Made by a program: the position numbers and the translations under genes. Below are positions 34,599 to 43,501 of a DNA stretch of 64,000 nucleotides, in pieces; positions within the stretch are counted from its first letter, which is position 1; the number at the start of each line of letters is the position of its first letter. Location of the stretch: NCBI RefSeq assembly GCF_030123065.1, contig NZ_CP126093.1, positions 5,772,001 through 5,836,000 on the forward strand, written 5' to 3'. The notes under the pieces are model-generated. The model saw only the letters and a program-made list of their open reading frames with translations, searched no databases and had not been told where the DNA came from. This stretch comes from Neobacillus sp. DY30 (GTDB lineage: Bacteria; Bacillota; Bacilli; Bacillales; Cytobacillaceae).

Positions 34599-37304
34599 TT
34601 AGTTTATTGTGATCTTTGTTGTATTCATAGCTGTTTGGGCTCCGAACTGGTCTCTTACATAAACCCTGGCAAAATATACGCCGCTTGAATCAACATTGTG
34701 TTCCAATTTTGACTCACTTGTATAAGAGTACTTTTTCAATACTTCATTATCTTTATAGATATAAAAGGCATATTTAAGTCCTGATCCACTAACTACAGAT
34801 TCTACCTTAATTTTCCTGCCATCCGCTGAGATAGGTAATTTAATAATTTTTAAGACACTTTGTTGTGGAAGCACATCTGTCTTCCCATCTAACTCAATAC
34901 CAAGTATTTCTTTTGCTTTTCCTAATAGATAATAAGGGAAGTAGACTTTTAACTCTTCATGGTTAACCCCTTCTGAAACCTTTAAATCTACTTTAAAACC
35001 TCTATCTTTCAAAACGTTATATAATGGCATAACATGATTTTGATAGTGATGGTCATTTTTCCCTACGAAAATATGGAGGTTCGGAGAAAATTCCGATGGC
35101 TGATTAATAACCTTAAAGAGAAGGTCATCTAAATACAAGCAATCTGCCTCTTCCGTACCGCCTGCAATGTACTGTGCTATATTTGGATGGTTCGCCTCTT
35201 TTAGCAAGAAAGATCCCATCTTACTTTGTGGTGCACCAGCTATAACATTACCAAAATAGTATTTTATACCATAATAAAGTGCCGTATATCCACCTTTAGA
35301 AGACCCCATTGTGGTTACATTTTCAGCATTTATTTTATTTTGTCTCATAATATAGTGAATTAATGAAACAACAGAGGTTTCTATACTATAGTCTCTATTT
35401 TTCCCTAAATAATAGGATCCTTGGTCACCAAAGTCATCCAAGATAAATAGCTTATTAGCAGGTATGTCCTTTAATGTGCTCATATAATTATATAAATAAC
35501 TATATCTAGTTCCAAGTGCTGAAAACACCACAAACAACTGGTCTTTGTGTTTCTCCGATGCAGCTGGTTCAAAATGATATCGAACACTTCTAAGAGACTT
35601 AAATTCCTTTTCTAAAGCAAAAGGCGCTTTATCACGTTTCGGTATTTTGAAATCTGTTAATCTAAACTCAGTGGTACAACTAACATTTTCCCCGCTTAAA
35701 TCCACTTCTATTGTTGTCAGCATTTCCTTTGCTTCCATTTTCGGAAACTTCCACCCTAATACAATTGGCAATGTTTGCCCCTTAACCGTTCTAATAGAAA
35801 AAGGAGCGTTTGCGGAAACCTCTATTTCCATCACCTTTTCATCATTTCGGAACAGCTCTATCATTCGATCACGAAGATGTACTTGTACATCTGGCGCAAC
35901 ATGCCATAACAGCTTATATGCATGTTTCTTATCTGACATTATTTCATCATTAACAAAAATGGAATTATTGCTGCGTTGATATTTTACATTCCGTTGATGT
36001 TCAACATTCTCGAAACGCTTATTGACTCCCGTTACTTCGCTTATATCCTCAGAAACGTTATAGTCTGAGAAGTAAACACTATCGAATTTACCGTCGGTAC
36101 GAGGCAGTCCCTTGCCATCGACAATGAGCGTATTATGGGCAAAGGAAGAGTACGCATATTTTGTATATGGATCTTGATAGTTATAACCATTTGGTCCTGC
36201 CTCAGTAATAATTTCACCGCCGGAATAAATCGTAAGGTTTAAATCATCACTATGTTTATGATAATTTGCATTATAGGCAGCAGAAAACAGCACATATGTC
36301 GCCTTTTCCTTTTTCATCCAATCATCGCGGAAAATCGCATATCCTGCTTCTGGGAATACCTTCACATTCTCATTCGGTGCTTTACCAGTTTTACCTGATG
36401 AGACCGCAAATCTATACGTTTCACTTGTATATAACGAACCGTAACTGCTAGCGTTAACAGGTATTGACTCCGTATCACACATAGGAGGAAATTTACCATC
36501 CGGACGGATAATATAAGTTGAATATTCCTCAGATTTATCAAATAACCTTACAAAATCCTCGCTAATCCTTGGATCAATTTCTTCCATCCACGAAACTAAC
36601 TTCTTTATATTTAGTGCCACCATCATATGATAGTTCGGCGATTGTTCTTTATGAACTCCATCTTCCGTGAAAACACTAAAAAAGTATTCCTTTAATCTAT
36701 TTACAGCTAGATTAATATAACGCTTGCTAAGAGTGTTCTTGCCATTATCGAAGTAAAATCCAAACAGTAAAAGAGAAATATCTTGAAACATCCCATGGTT
36801 GGTATTAGTTGCATGAAAATGCTCCTCACTCAACAGTCCGGCTGTTTCCCACATTCTTGTTTCAATCTTTTCTCTGTCACTTTCAGTGATAAAGTTCCAC
36901 GCATATATATAAAACTTTAATAAGTATTGTAAACGAAGTGCCGTTGTTTCGTCGTGATAGGCCATCGTACCTTTATTGAGTTGGTATGAATGTTTCCCCA
37001 GCCAATCACTTATTAACTCCATACCTTTGTTTATATATTTCAAATCAAGCGTTTCTTTATAGGCGTCAGTTAAACAGCCTAGAAAGGTAAATCCATGAAT
37101 CAACCTTTCAAAACTTCTTGAACGATTATCATTCCAGTCAATCAATTTAGAGAACTTTACTACTCCAAATGGAGGTAAGGTATAAGAATTTTTATCTACT
37201 ATATTATTTGCAGCTAGTAGATAATCCTTATTTCTACTCTTCGGCAAAGCCCCTAGAATGGCATCTAGCCTGTCCGTACTTAAATTAGAAGGATTAAATA
37301 TCAT
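34599..37304 (-). CDS. Heparinase II/III-like lyase fused to Asp2-like hydrolase and Y_Y_Y-like module
   Basis: About 901 residues from ATG at 37304, chosen because a GGGGGGG run lies nine bases upstream. Residues 1-310 are the alpha/alpha toroid of heparinase II/III enzymes (ATNTNHG, QSPNYHMMVA), 330-560 the beta-sandwich (NYHKHSDDLNLTIYSGGEIITEAG), both with catalytic-type His/Tyr. Residues 600-810 repeat the Asp2-like hydrolase of 28710: GSSKGG near 665, NDHHY and VNHEEL. The tail (about 825-901) is the YAFYIYKDNE/YFARVYVRDQFG module. No signal peptide is visible, so it would act in the cytoplasm, odd for a lyase. It lies between wecC and a GT4, suggesting proof-reading or modification of the uronate polymer. 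Confidence 0.8.
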   Translation of the reverse strand: MIFNPSNLSTDRLDAILGALPKSRNKDYLLAANNIVDKNSYTLPPFGVVKFSKLIDWNDNRSRSFERLIHGFTFLGCLTDAYKETLDLKYINKGMELISDWLGKHSYQLNKGTMAYHDETTALRLQYLLKFYIYAWNFITESDREKIETRMWETAGLLSEEHFHATNTNHGMFQDISLLLFGFYFDNGKNTLSKRYINLAVNRLKEYFFSVFTEDGVHKEQSPNYHMMVALNIKKLVSWMEEIDPRISEDFVRLFDKSEEYSTYIIRPDGKFPPMCDTESIPVNASSYGSLYTSETYRFAVSSGKTGKAPNENVKVFPEAGYAIFRDDWMKKEKATYVLFSAAYNANYHKHSDDLNLTIYSGGEIITEAGPNGYNYQDPYTKYAYSSFAHNTLIVDGKGLPRTDGKFDSVYFSDYNVSEDISEVTGVNKRFENVEHQRNVKYQRSNNSIFVNDEIMSDKKHAYKLLWHVAPDVQVHLRDRMIELFRNDEKVMEIEVSANAPFSIRTVKGQTLPIVLGWKFPKMEAKEMLTTIEVDLSGENVSCTTEFRLTDFKIPKRDKAPFALEKEFKSLRSVRYHFEPAASEKHKDQLFVVFSALGTRYSYLYNYMSTLKDIPANKLFILDDFGDQGSYYLGKNRDYSIETSVVSLIHYIMRQNKINAENVTTMGSSKGGYTALYYGIKYYFGNVIAGAPQSKMGSFLLKEANHPNIAQYIAGGTEEADCLYLDDLLFKVINQPSEFSPNLHIFVGKNDHHYQNHVMPLYNVLKDRGFKVDLKVSEGVNHEELKVYFPYYLLGKAKEILGIELDGKTDVLPQQSVLKIIKLPISADGRKIKVESVVSGSGLKYAFYIYKDNEVLKKYSYTSESKLEHNVDSSGVYFARVYVRDQFGAQTAMNTTKITIN

Positions 37305-37377
37305 TTTAGTTTTCCCCCCCTCGACTCTTCCCATTTTACTATGTTATTTTTATTTTTAAATGTAAAATAATTACCAT

Positions 37378-38370
37378 CTAATTGGATAGGATTTCTTCCA
37401 CAAGGTCTACCCACTGTTTCCCTACCGTTTCAATATCGAATCGCTTAACGTAATTTTTCGCATCCTGCCGTAGTTTCTCTGTAGATTCCATCTTATTAAC
37501 TTCCTGTATACGATTAACAAATCCATTGATATCTTCATACAAATACTCTTGATTATAAATGGTCTCACTTCCATCCCATTTAAGGATTAATGGAATAGCA
37601 CCTGAAGCCATTCCTTCACTTGGTGCTAAATGGAAGCTTTCAAAATCACTTGTAGATAGAACAAATCCAATTTTTTGAAGCCATTCATCTACATCGCCGT
37701 ATCCGTCAAAACTAACAGCGTCTTTCCACCGAGCTTCTTCGATTCTCTTGAACTGTTCCTCGTAGTATTCTCGTTGTTCTTCCTTGTTCCATAACCATGG
37801 ATACTCTTGTGGTAATTTTCCTTTAATAAACAATTTGTATCGCTTATCTGAAGCCCATAGCTCTTCTAAAACATTTAAGGCTAGATCGAGTCTTTTCATT
37901 TTTGGAGCAATTCCAATGATTCCTAAATGGTAATCCGCATCTGTTTTGGGCTTGTCCAATTTCGAAGCGTCCAACACATTGTAAATCATTCTGGTCTTTT
38001 CCCGTGGTAATTTGAAAACACGGTAAAATTCTTCATAAACATATGGTGAAATGGCAATGATTGCATCAATATTCTCAATCGTGAATTGACGGGGGTATGC
38101 AGTATCTAATTCCTGTCTATGCATACGGACAATTAATTTTTGATGCGGTCGTTTGTGGGAGGAATACCAAACAGCGTTCCCTAAGCCCCACTCACAGATA
38201 ATTAAATCAGCCCAATCAAGGCATTCTTTACTGTACTTCTCATCATGAACGTTATGACCTGTCCAGTTATCTAAGCGAATTTCAAACTTATTGGTTTTTT
38301 CTAGATAATCAATGATCAAGTTCACGAATTTTAAGTCATGTCCGGCAATAACCATCTTTACTTTACTCAT
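37378..38370 (-). CDS. Glycosyltransferase family 4
   Basis: 330 residues with a GT-B fold: MVIAGHDLKFVNLIIDYLE, IAISPYVYEEFYRVF in the middle, a donor-site stretch STSDFESFHLAPSEGMASGAIPLILKWDGSE with the EX7E-like motif. Likely adds a sugar in the second polymer. It is preceded at 12 bp by the large glycosyltransferase gene and lies in the same operon. Acceptor and donor unknown. Confidence 0.86.
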   Translation of the reverse strand: MSKVKMVIAGHDLKFVNLIIDYLEKTNKFEIRLDNWTGHNVHDEKYSKECLDWADLIICEWGLGNAVWYSSHKRPHQKLIVRMHRQELDTAYPRQFTIENIDAIIAISPYVYEEFYRVFKLPREKTRMIYNVLDASKLDKPKTDADYHLGIIGIAPKMKRLDLALNVLEELWASDKRYKLFIKGKLPQEYPWLWNKEEQREYYEEQFKRIEEARWKDAVSFDGYGDVDEWLQKIGFVLSTSDFESFHLAPSEGMASGAIPLILKWDGSETIYNQEYLYEDINGFVNRIQEVNKMESTEKLRQDAKNYVKRFDIETVGKQWVDLVEEILSN

Positions 38371-38382
38371 TTATATCAAGCC

Positions 38383-41300
38383 TCATATTTCTATTTGTTT
38401 TAAGATTTTATTATTTAACTGCTCGCCTTGGTTACCGTCAAAAGCATTAGCCAGATAGTTAAATTTATCATTACTATACAATTGTCTTCCGAACTTTAAA
38501 TAAGAAGTATACTCGGTACCATTTTCCAGCTTACTAAGCACATCCAGCAGCGATTCTTTTGAGAATACTTCCGTTTTAACGACAGTAGAAGCTGGTTGTA
38601 ATGATGTGACAAATTCATATTCAGCATTGGCATTCTGTTCTATTACTGCCTTATTCTCATATTTATAATGTGCACTTTTTCCAATGAAATCACTATCCGT
38701 AAAGGTAGTTGCTAACATTAAATCCAATAGGTAATTACTTCCATAAAAATCATTTTTATTAAAATAAGTGATGTATGGACTATCAATCCATTCCAGGATA
38801 TTTTGATATTTATGCATATAGCTTCGAATAAACGTTTTAACTGATTTCGTATTATATTTTTGGAATAGCTCAAGATAACCATCAAACGTATCTACTAATA
38901 GATAAAGTTCTTTATGTTCATATTTCTGGTTTTCGAATTGCTGAAGTACCCTATAAAATTCATCTTTTGAGTGGATAAGTGCTAGTACCGTAACTTTAGG
39001 CAGTTCATAATAGACAGGAATTCCAGCAATTTCACAAATGTATTTTAATCTTTCTGTATATGTGTGTTTGCTTAAAACGTCTCGAATTCCTATCATTGAC
39101 TTTTGTCTATACACCTCATCATTTGTAAGCAATTCTTTGAAGGCTTTATCAATTTCTTCCTCATTCTCTGAAATGTAGACCAAATCACCAAAAATTTCTT
39201 CGATACCTTTCGCATACGTACTTACAACAGGTGTACCAGAAGCTAACCCTTCAAATACCCTGCGTGAGAACATCGTAGGAGAATCTTTAACCGTATTCAC
39301 ATTGATCATGACTTTGTAGCCTTTATAAGCTTTATCAATCTCATAATACTTGAGACTTCCCTTGATATTCTCTTCAAGTCTTTCTGGGAATCGATGATTA
39401 GGCATTAAACCTTTTAAGTTCTTTTCAAAGTTACGATCATAAATGTCTAAACCGTACTTAGCCGCATAATCTAAAACCCTGTCCATGTCCCTTGCACGTT
39501 CTTCATGGTGACGATAATAAGAGCCAGCAAAACAAGCTTTATTTTCCCGTTCTTCGACAATCTTTATTGGATTATGAATCGCAGGTTGTGCTGCAAATGG
39601 AAGTGCATATACTTGCTCATGACCCGCTTGTTCTTTGTAGCTTGGGACCATTCTCTCGTCTGTTGTAAAAATATAATCAAATTTAATCGCAGTTTTAATA
39701 AAACGATTAAAGTGCACCGGATCTTCTTTATTCCAGAATACCGTTGGAACGTTGTTCTCGTTACACCATTTTATCAAACTAAACAATGACTTCATGTTAT
39801 CTTCACCATAATAGCCAACGAGTTTGTTCCAGCTGCCGTTGTTCCCTACCCACGCAGACTCAACCATTAACAAATCTGGTTTATTGCTGGTTAAGATTTC
39901 TAACCAGTTATCTGGTGTAAAGGTGATTAATTCACACTCTTTTGCATATGAGGCTGTTGTGAATTCATCAAAAATAACGGCCATTTTTAGTTTCTTTAAC
40001 GGCTTTGGATTTACTAATTTAAGTTCATATGGCTCACGATTATCTATAAATTCAGTCCGATCAGTGTCTGGATAGACCAGCATTTCCTTCAGGTCAAATT
40101 CTTCAATTGTTACGGTTCCTGCACCGCCAATTCTAAAGGCAATCCGGATATCTGTAGTATCAGGGTGGAATCTTAACGTGTTTGCCGTATTTAACCTGAG
40201 TTGATATACCTCTAACTTCTTCTCTCCGGCATACTCAACTACCATTGGAATAAATTGAACTCCTTCAGGTACTAGAACACGGAGGTTAAATTCATATACT
40301 GCGTCTTTATTTATCGGCAGCAGGTGCGAAACAGGCGGAGTCGCATAACTATTATTTTTCTCCTTATACGCTGCATAGGCACGCTTGTCTCCAGCAGCAG
40401 TTGATTCCACCACTAAACCTGTATTCTCTGTTTTTATGGTGATTAATTTGTTAGATGGGAACCAGCTTTCCTTGTTCAACTCTATCTTTAATTCATTTGT
40501 CGTCTCAATTTCTTTTTCATCTATATTAATTCGAATATTTTGGAATACACCTGTCCCATTCACTCTTATTATTGCTTTAATATCAGTAGTATCATCACTG
40601 AAACTAATGATGGATTGTTGATTAAATGGAACTTGTTTAATGTCTATTCTTCTGTCATTTTTGTAGCAAAGTATAAATAGCTCTAAATTAACATCTTCGA
40701 ACAGGTTAGCATATGGAAATATTTCATAATAATGCTTTGGTTTCGGGATTAATAAGGATTTTTTTGGAGCCTCATTAATATCAACATGTTCGATACAAGG
40801 TAAGTAGCGATATTGTTTTGCAGTCAGCAAGGATTCAAAGCAATGGAATTCATTGTGAACTAATATTTTATTATCCTTGTATAAGCCAAATAGGTTCTCT
40901 TTGTCTACATTAAACACATAATCATACTTTGGATAACTCGTTTCAGATGTGGTTATCCTATTTGAAAGCCAATAACCCACTCCTGATACCCCTATAGCAT
41001 TTAACTGGAAGTTTCCAGTTCCTTGTACTCTTAAAGCAATCCGCATATTCACTGCATCAGGATTTGGTAAAACTAACTTTTTACTATTTAGGTCAATTTG
41101 CTGGATTTCTATTTTTTCATTTTCGTTATTGTAGAAGATTAGGAAAAGCTTAACATCAAGCTGCAAGTCCTTTTCTCCTTCAAAAAGAACGGATAGCTTG
41201 TCGCCTTTCTTGACTTCAATAGGATTTTGAGGAGCGTTATTAAAATTTATGTTTGCTTCTCGATACGGGATATATAAATGACTTCCTTTTTCTAAATTAA

Positions 41301-41916
41301 TATAGAAGGAAGAATGTAAGCTTTCAAAAGTAATCTCTTTCGTATTAGGTGCATACCAATTGGAACCACTTAAGCGAAGAAACTTGCTGTTGCCTTTCTT
41401 AGTCGTTTCCCACACAGAGATATCTCCAATTTGAATAGTATCAATTGTAAAATTACCTGTCCCCATTACCTTGATAGCAAGCCTAATATTGTCAAAGTCA
41501 TTAGAAACGTGGATAGAAGTACCCTTATTAAGAGCAATCGTTTGATCTTCGATTCTGTTTCCATCCTTGTAAAATATAGCAATCATAGAAATAGCTATAT
41601 TTTCATCCTTCAATCCTTTAAAGAAAACCTGATACTCTTGATTGGGTTGTAAATTTAGGGGCTTTTCTGCTGGTGATAAAGAGAACTTTGTATTTTGCTC
41701 TCTAAATGAAAAGTAAGCATGTTGATTGCTTTCTAGTTCGGAATAAAACGTACTGGTTAAATGGTCGAATGTAACAGGAGCGTCTATCTGTTTATACCAG
41801 CCTGTATTTCCTATTTCTTCAACAGATTTTCTTTCAAACTGTGGATTATAGCCCTGATTCAACCATTTTCTAGTTCTATTTATTTGTTCTAGTTTATTTG
41901 ATATTCCATTACTCAT
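38383..41916 (-). CDS. 1177-residue glycosyltransferase with four N-terminal beta-sandwich repeats and CgeB-like domain
   Basis: Residues about 30-615 hold four repeats of 130-140 residues that each begin with a W/Y-rich strand and end with a line like IRIAFRIGGAGTVTIEEFDL or MRIALRVQGTGNFQLNAIGV; they resemble carbohydrate-binding sandwiches. Residues 640-965 are a CgeB/YkvP-type GT-B transferase (MVESAWVGNNGSWNKL, FTTDERMVPSYKEQ, FSRRVFEGLASGTPVVSTYAKGIEEIF). Residues 970-1177 look like a shortened GT2-like domain (VTVLALIHSKDEFYRVLQQF). No signal peptide or membrane helix. AAAGGAG precedes ATG. Probably builds and holds a long chain for export by TagGH. Similar repeated modules are not found elsewhere in this window. 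Confidence 0.75.
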   Translation of the reverse strand: MSNGISNKLEQINRTRKWLNQGYNPQFERKSVEEIGNTGWYKQIDAPVTFDHLTSTFYSELESNQHAYFSFREQNTKFSLSPAEKPLNLQPNQEYQVFFKGLKDENIAISMIAIFYKDGNRIEDQTIALNKGTSIHVSNDFDNIRLAIKVMGTGNFTIDTIQIGDISVWETTKKGNSKFLRLSGSNWYAPNTKEITFESLHSSFYINLEKGSHLYIPYREANINFNNAPQNPIEVKKGDKLSVLFEGEKDLQLDVKLFLIFYNNENEKIEIQQIDLNSKKLVLPNPDAVNMRIALRVQGTGNFQLNAIGVSGVGYWLSNRITTSETSYPKYDYVFNVDKENLFGLYKDNKILVHNEFHCFESLLTAKQYRYLPCIEHVDINEAPKKSLLIPKPKHYYEIFPYANLFEDVNLELFILCYKNDRRIDIKQVPFNQQSIISFSDDTTDIKAIIRVNGTGVFQNIRINIDEKEIETTNELKIELNKESWFPSNKLITIKTENTGLVVESTAAGDKRAYAAYKEKNNSYATPPVSHLLPINKDAVYEFNLRVLVPEGVQFIPMVVEYAGEKKLEVYQLRLNTANTLRFHPDTTDIRIAFRIGGAGTVTIEEFDLKEMLVYPDTDRTEFIDNREPYELKLVNPKPLKKLKMAVIFDEFTTASYAKECELITFTPDNWLEILTSNKPDLLMVESAWVGNNGSWNKLVGYYGEDNMKSLFSLIKWCNENNVPTVFWNKEDPVHFNRFIKTAIKFDYIFTTDERMVPSYKEQAGHEQVYALPFAAQPAIHNPIKIVEERENKACFAGSYYRHHEERARDMDRVLDYAAKYGLDIYDRNFEKNLKGLMPNHRFPERLEENIKGSLKYYEIDKAYKGYKVMINVNTVKDSPTMFSRRVFEGLASGTPVVSTYAKGIEEIFGDLVYISENEEEIDKAFKELLTNDEVYRQKSMIGIRDVLSKHTYTERLKYICEIAGIPVYYELPKVTVLALIHSKDEFYRVLQQFENQKYEHKELYLLVDTFDGYLELFQKYNTKSVKTFIRSYMHKYQNILEWIDSPYITYFNKNDFYGSNYLLDLMLATTFTDSDFIGKSAHYKYENKAVIEQNANAEYEFVTSLQPASTVVKTEVFSKESLLDVLSKLENGTEYTSYLKFGRQLYSNDKFNYLANAFDGNQGEQLNNKILKQIEI

Positions 41917-41943
41917 ATTTGATATACTCCTTTTACATTACCG

Positions 41944-42198
41944 TTATTTCTTTAGCTTTTTCCTAAGACCCCAGTATTTCACTGTTACTTTTCCAAGAAA
42001 CGAATTTCTTATGGAGTTATATCTTTTTTCTAAATCGCCGTATTTTTTTTCAAGCTTAAGGTAATCGTTCAATTCTGTTTCACGCATATCTAATTGTAAC
42101 TTTAGTTCTTTTTTTAATAATTCTATTTCCTTTTGAAGTATTTTCGTCTGGATTTCTGCAGCTTGATGTTCTTGATTTAAATCCTCTCTCGCACTCAT
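41944..42198 (-). CDS. Small coiled-coil protein (84 aa)
   Basis: From ATG at 42198 with GGGCGGG upstream; an in-frame earlier start at 42249 would add a poorly supported leader. Residues 5-65 are a strongly charged coiled coil (ILQKEIELLKKELKLQLD, LEKKYGDLEKRYNSI) followed by a basic tail ending KYWGLRKKLKK. No catalytic motif. Being in the operon directly before the 1177-residue transferase, it may be a molecular ruler, clamp or membrane tether for it, as coiled coils are in some ABC-dependent O-antigen chain terminators. That is inference. Confidence 0.65.
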   Translation of the reverse strand: MSAREDLNQEHQAAEIQTKILQKEIELLKKELKLQLDMRETELNDYLKLEKKYGDLEKRYNSIRNSFLGKVTVKYWGLRKKLKK

Positions 42199-42327
42199 AA
42201 TTACCCGCCCTTTAAACAAAATTATTACCTGCCCAATACAGTTGGGCAATCAAGGGTAGTTTGTAATTATAACCAATCTCTCCACTTGATTTTGCCCTTT
42301 GGGTTTATTAATTATTATCAAATATTA

Positions 42328-43473
42328 TTAACCATTGAAATCAGCTGGCTTTTCGCTTATTTTTCCAAAATGGTAGAGAATTGCTTCTACAATTCTTCTC
42401 GAAGCCTGTCCGTCACCATATGGGTTTGAGGCCTTCGCCATTGCGTCATGTGCTGATTTATCGGACAATAATTCATCTGCTAAACCGAAGATATTTTCCT
42501 CGTCCGTTCCAGCCAGCTTCAATGTACCTGCTTGAACGCCTTCTGGACGCTCGGTTGTATCTCTTAAGACTAAAACAGGAACTCCTAAAGATGGAGCCTC
42601 CTCTTGGACGCCGCCAGAATCGGTTAGGATTAAGTGAGCCCTGGACGCGAAGTTATGGAAATCAATGACATCTAGCGGTTCAATCAGATGGATTCGACTA
42701 TTATCACCGAGAATTCTGCTGGCAATTTCCCGAACCACTGGATTCATATGAACAGGATAGACCACCTGAATATCATCGTGTTTCTCCACTAGTCTACTTA
42801 TTGCACGAAACATATTTTCCATTGGTTTTCCCGTATTTTCACGGCGATGGGCTGTCATTAATACCAATCTGTTATTTCCTAACTTTTTGAATATAGGGTG
42901 ATCATAATTTGCTTTAACTGTCGTTTTTAAGGCATCAATAGCTGTATTACCGGTAACAAATATATCCTTTTCCTTTTTATTCTCTACCAAGAGGTTTTGT
43001 TTCGATTGATTAGTAGGTGAAAAGTGAAGGTCTGCTAGAACTCCTGTCAGCTGACGGTTCATTTCTTCTGGATATGGTGAGTACTTATTTCCTGTTCTTA
43101 GACCTGCCTCGACATGTCCAATTGGAATTTGATTATAAAGAGCAGCTAAGCTTGCCACAAATGTTGTTGTGGTGTCTCCATGGACTAATACAATATCAGG
43201 TTTTACATCTTGTAATACTTGATTTAAACCCTCTAGACTCCTTGTAGTAACATCAATTAAGGTCTGCCTGTCTTTCATAATGTTTAGATCATAATCTGGT
43301 GTGATTTCGAAAATAGTTAATACCTGATCCAACATTTGTCGATGTTGCGCTGTAACGGTAACAATTGATTGAATGTGTTCATGGTTCTTTTCTAACTCCT
43401 TCACAAGCGGAGCCATTTTTATCGCTTCTGGTCGTGTTCCAAATACCGTCATTACCTTTAATTGATTACTCAT
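42328..43473 (-). CDS. wecB: UDP-N-acetylglucosamine 2-epimerase (non-hydrolysing)
   Basis: 381 residues from ATG at 43473, with GGAGG five bases upstream. Diagnostic blocks: VMTVFGTRPEAIKMAPL, VLVHGDTTTTFVASLAAL, GHVEAGLRTG, MTAHRRENTG and LTDSGGVQEEAPSLGVPVLV. Interconverts UDP-GlcNAc and UDP-ManNAc. With WecC it gives UDP-ManNAc-uronate, the basis for calling the second locus a ManNAcA-type polymer. MnaA of B. subtilis is the same family and serves teichoic acid linkage units, so a wider role is possible. Confidence 0.95.
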   Translation of the reverse strand: MSNQLKVMTVFGTRPEAIKMAPLVKELEKNHEHIQSIVTVTAQHRQMLDQVLTIFEITPDYDLNIMKDRQTLIDVTTRSLEGLNQVLQDVKPDIVLVHGDTTTTFVASLAALYNQIPIGHVEAGLRTGNKYSPYPEEMNRQLTGVLADLHFSPTNQSKQNLLVENKKEKDIFVTGNTAIDALKTTVKANYDHPIFKKLGNNRLVLMTAHRRENTGKPMENMFRAISRLVEKHDDIQVVYPVHMNPVVREIASRILGDNSRIHLIEPLDVIDFHNFASRAHLILTDSGGVQEEAPSLGVPVLVLRDTTERPEGVQAGTLKLAGTDEENIFGLADELLSDKSAHDAMAKASNPYGDGQASRRIVEAILYHFGKISEKPADFNG

Positions 43474-43501
43474 AGAAACCTCCAAATTGTTAATAAAGCT
43501 T

